From Atrina japonica (Eukaryota; Mollusca; Bivalvia; Pterioida; Pinnidae), in contig BROG01000931.1 of assembly GCA_030159075.1 (NCBI GenBank), forward strand, positions 149,603-213,602: DNA of 64,000 bases, read 5' to 3'. A program made the translations under genes and the position numbers. Numbering within the stretch: the first letter of the stretch is position 1; every line of letters begins with the position of its first letter. The notes beneath the pieces are model-generated. The model saw nothing but the letters and a program-made list of their open reading frames with translations, ran no database searches and had not been told where the DNA came from. Of this stretch, positions 63,975 to 64,000 are shown in pieces.

Positions 63975-64000
63975 TGCATAACATTGTATTACATTACATA

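Overview
The window looks like genomic DNA from a mollusc, most probably a bivalve. Evidence: split genes with GT-AG introns, high AT content, tRNA-derived SINEs, very many MITE-like inverted repeats, microsatellites and minisatellites, and a B-box/NHL gene of the kind expanded in molluscs. The species cannot be named from sequence alone. Nothing bacterial or viral was recognised.

Region 1 (1-23.7 kb) holds the 3' end of one conserved gene on the + strand, BLTP2 (KIAA0100; Drosophila hobbit). It is a bridge-like lipid transfer protein. Eleven coding exons between 23 and 18806 can be joined in phase and encode the last ~357 residues. The introns are full of repeats: minisatellites, two SINE families, ~90-bp TTAA-bounded MITEs, two ~145-bp hairpin MITEs, and a decayed piggyBac transposase. 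The 5.7-kb last intron is mostly one ~5-kb repetitive block with inverted ends. The 3' UTR and polyadenylation site are not certain.

Region 2 (23.7-41 kb) has no convincing protein gene. It holds tRNA-Val genes with AAC, UAC and CAC anticodons, SINEs with target-site duplications, (TA)n and (GA)n tracts, a 25/26-bp satellite (28.9-29.4 kb), a ~44-bp array (30.6-30.9 kb) and a 28-bp satellite of about 44 units (32.15-33.39 kb). There are two weak candidate first exons.

Region 3 (41-49.8 kb) holds a B-box/NHL (TRIM-like) gene broken by stops and a frameshift (41.2-42.6 kb). It also holds a decayed Mutator-like (MULE) transposase with an intron (45.7-48.7 kb) and two inverted-repeat elements rich in ATGTCGACAT or ATGTCAACAT words (48.8-49.8 kb).

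Region 4 (49.8-64 kb) holds a facing pair of tandem arrays (51.7-52.3 kb) and a ~3-kb element with two nested sets of inverted repeats (53.6-56.6 kb). It also has a long stretch collinear with the BLTP2 last intron (57.2-58.6 kb) and more tRNA-Val genes, fragments and SINEs (60-64 kb).

The one confidently intact host gene is BLTP2. The rest is mostly a record of transposition and repeat expansion. All positions and translations were read by eye; no database search was possible.
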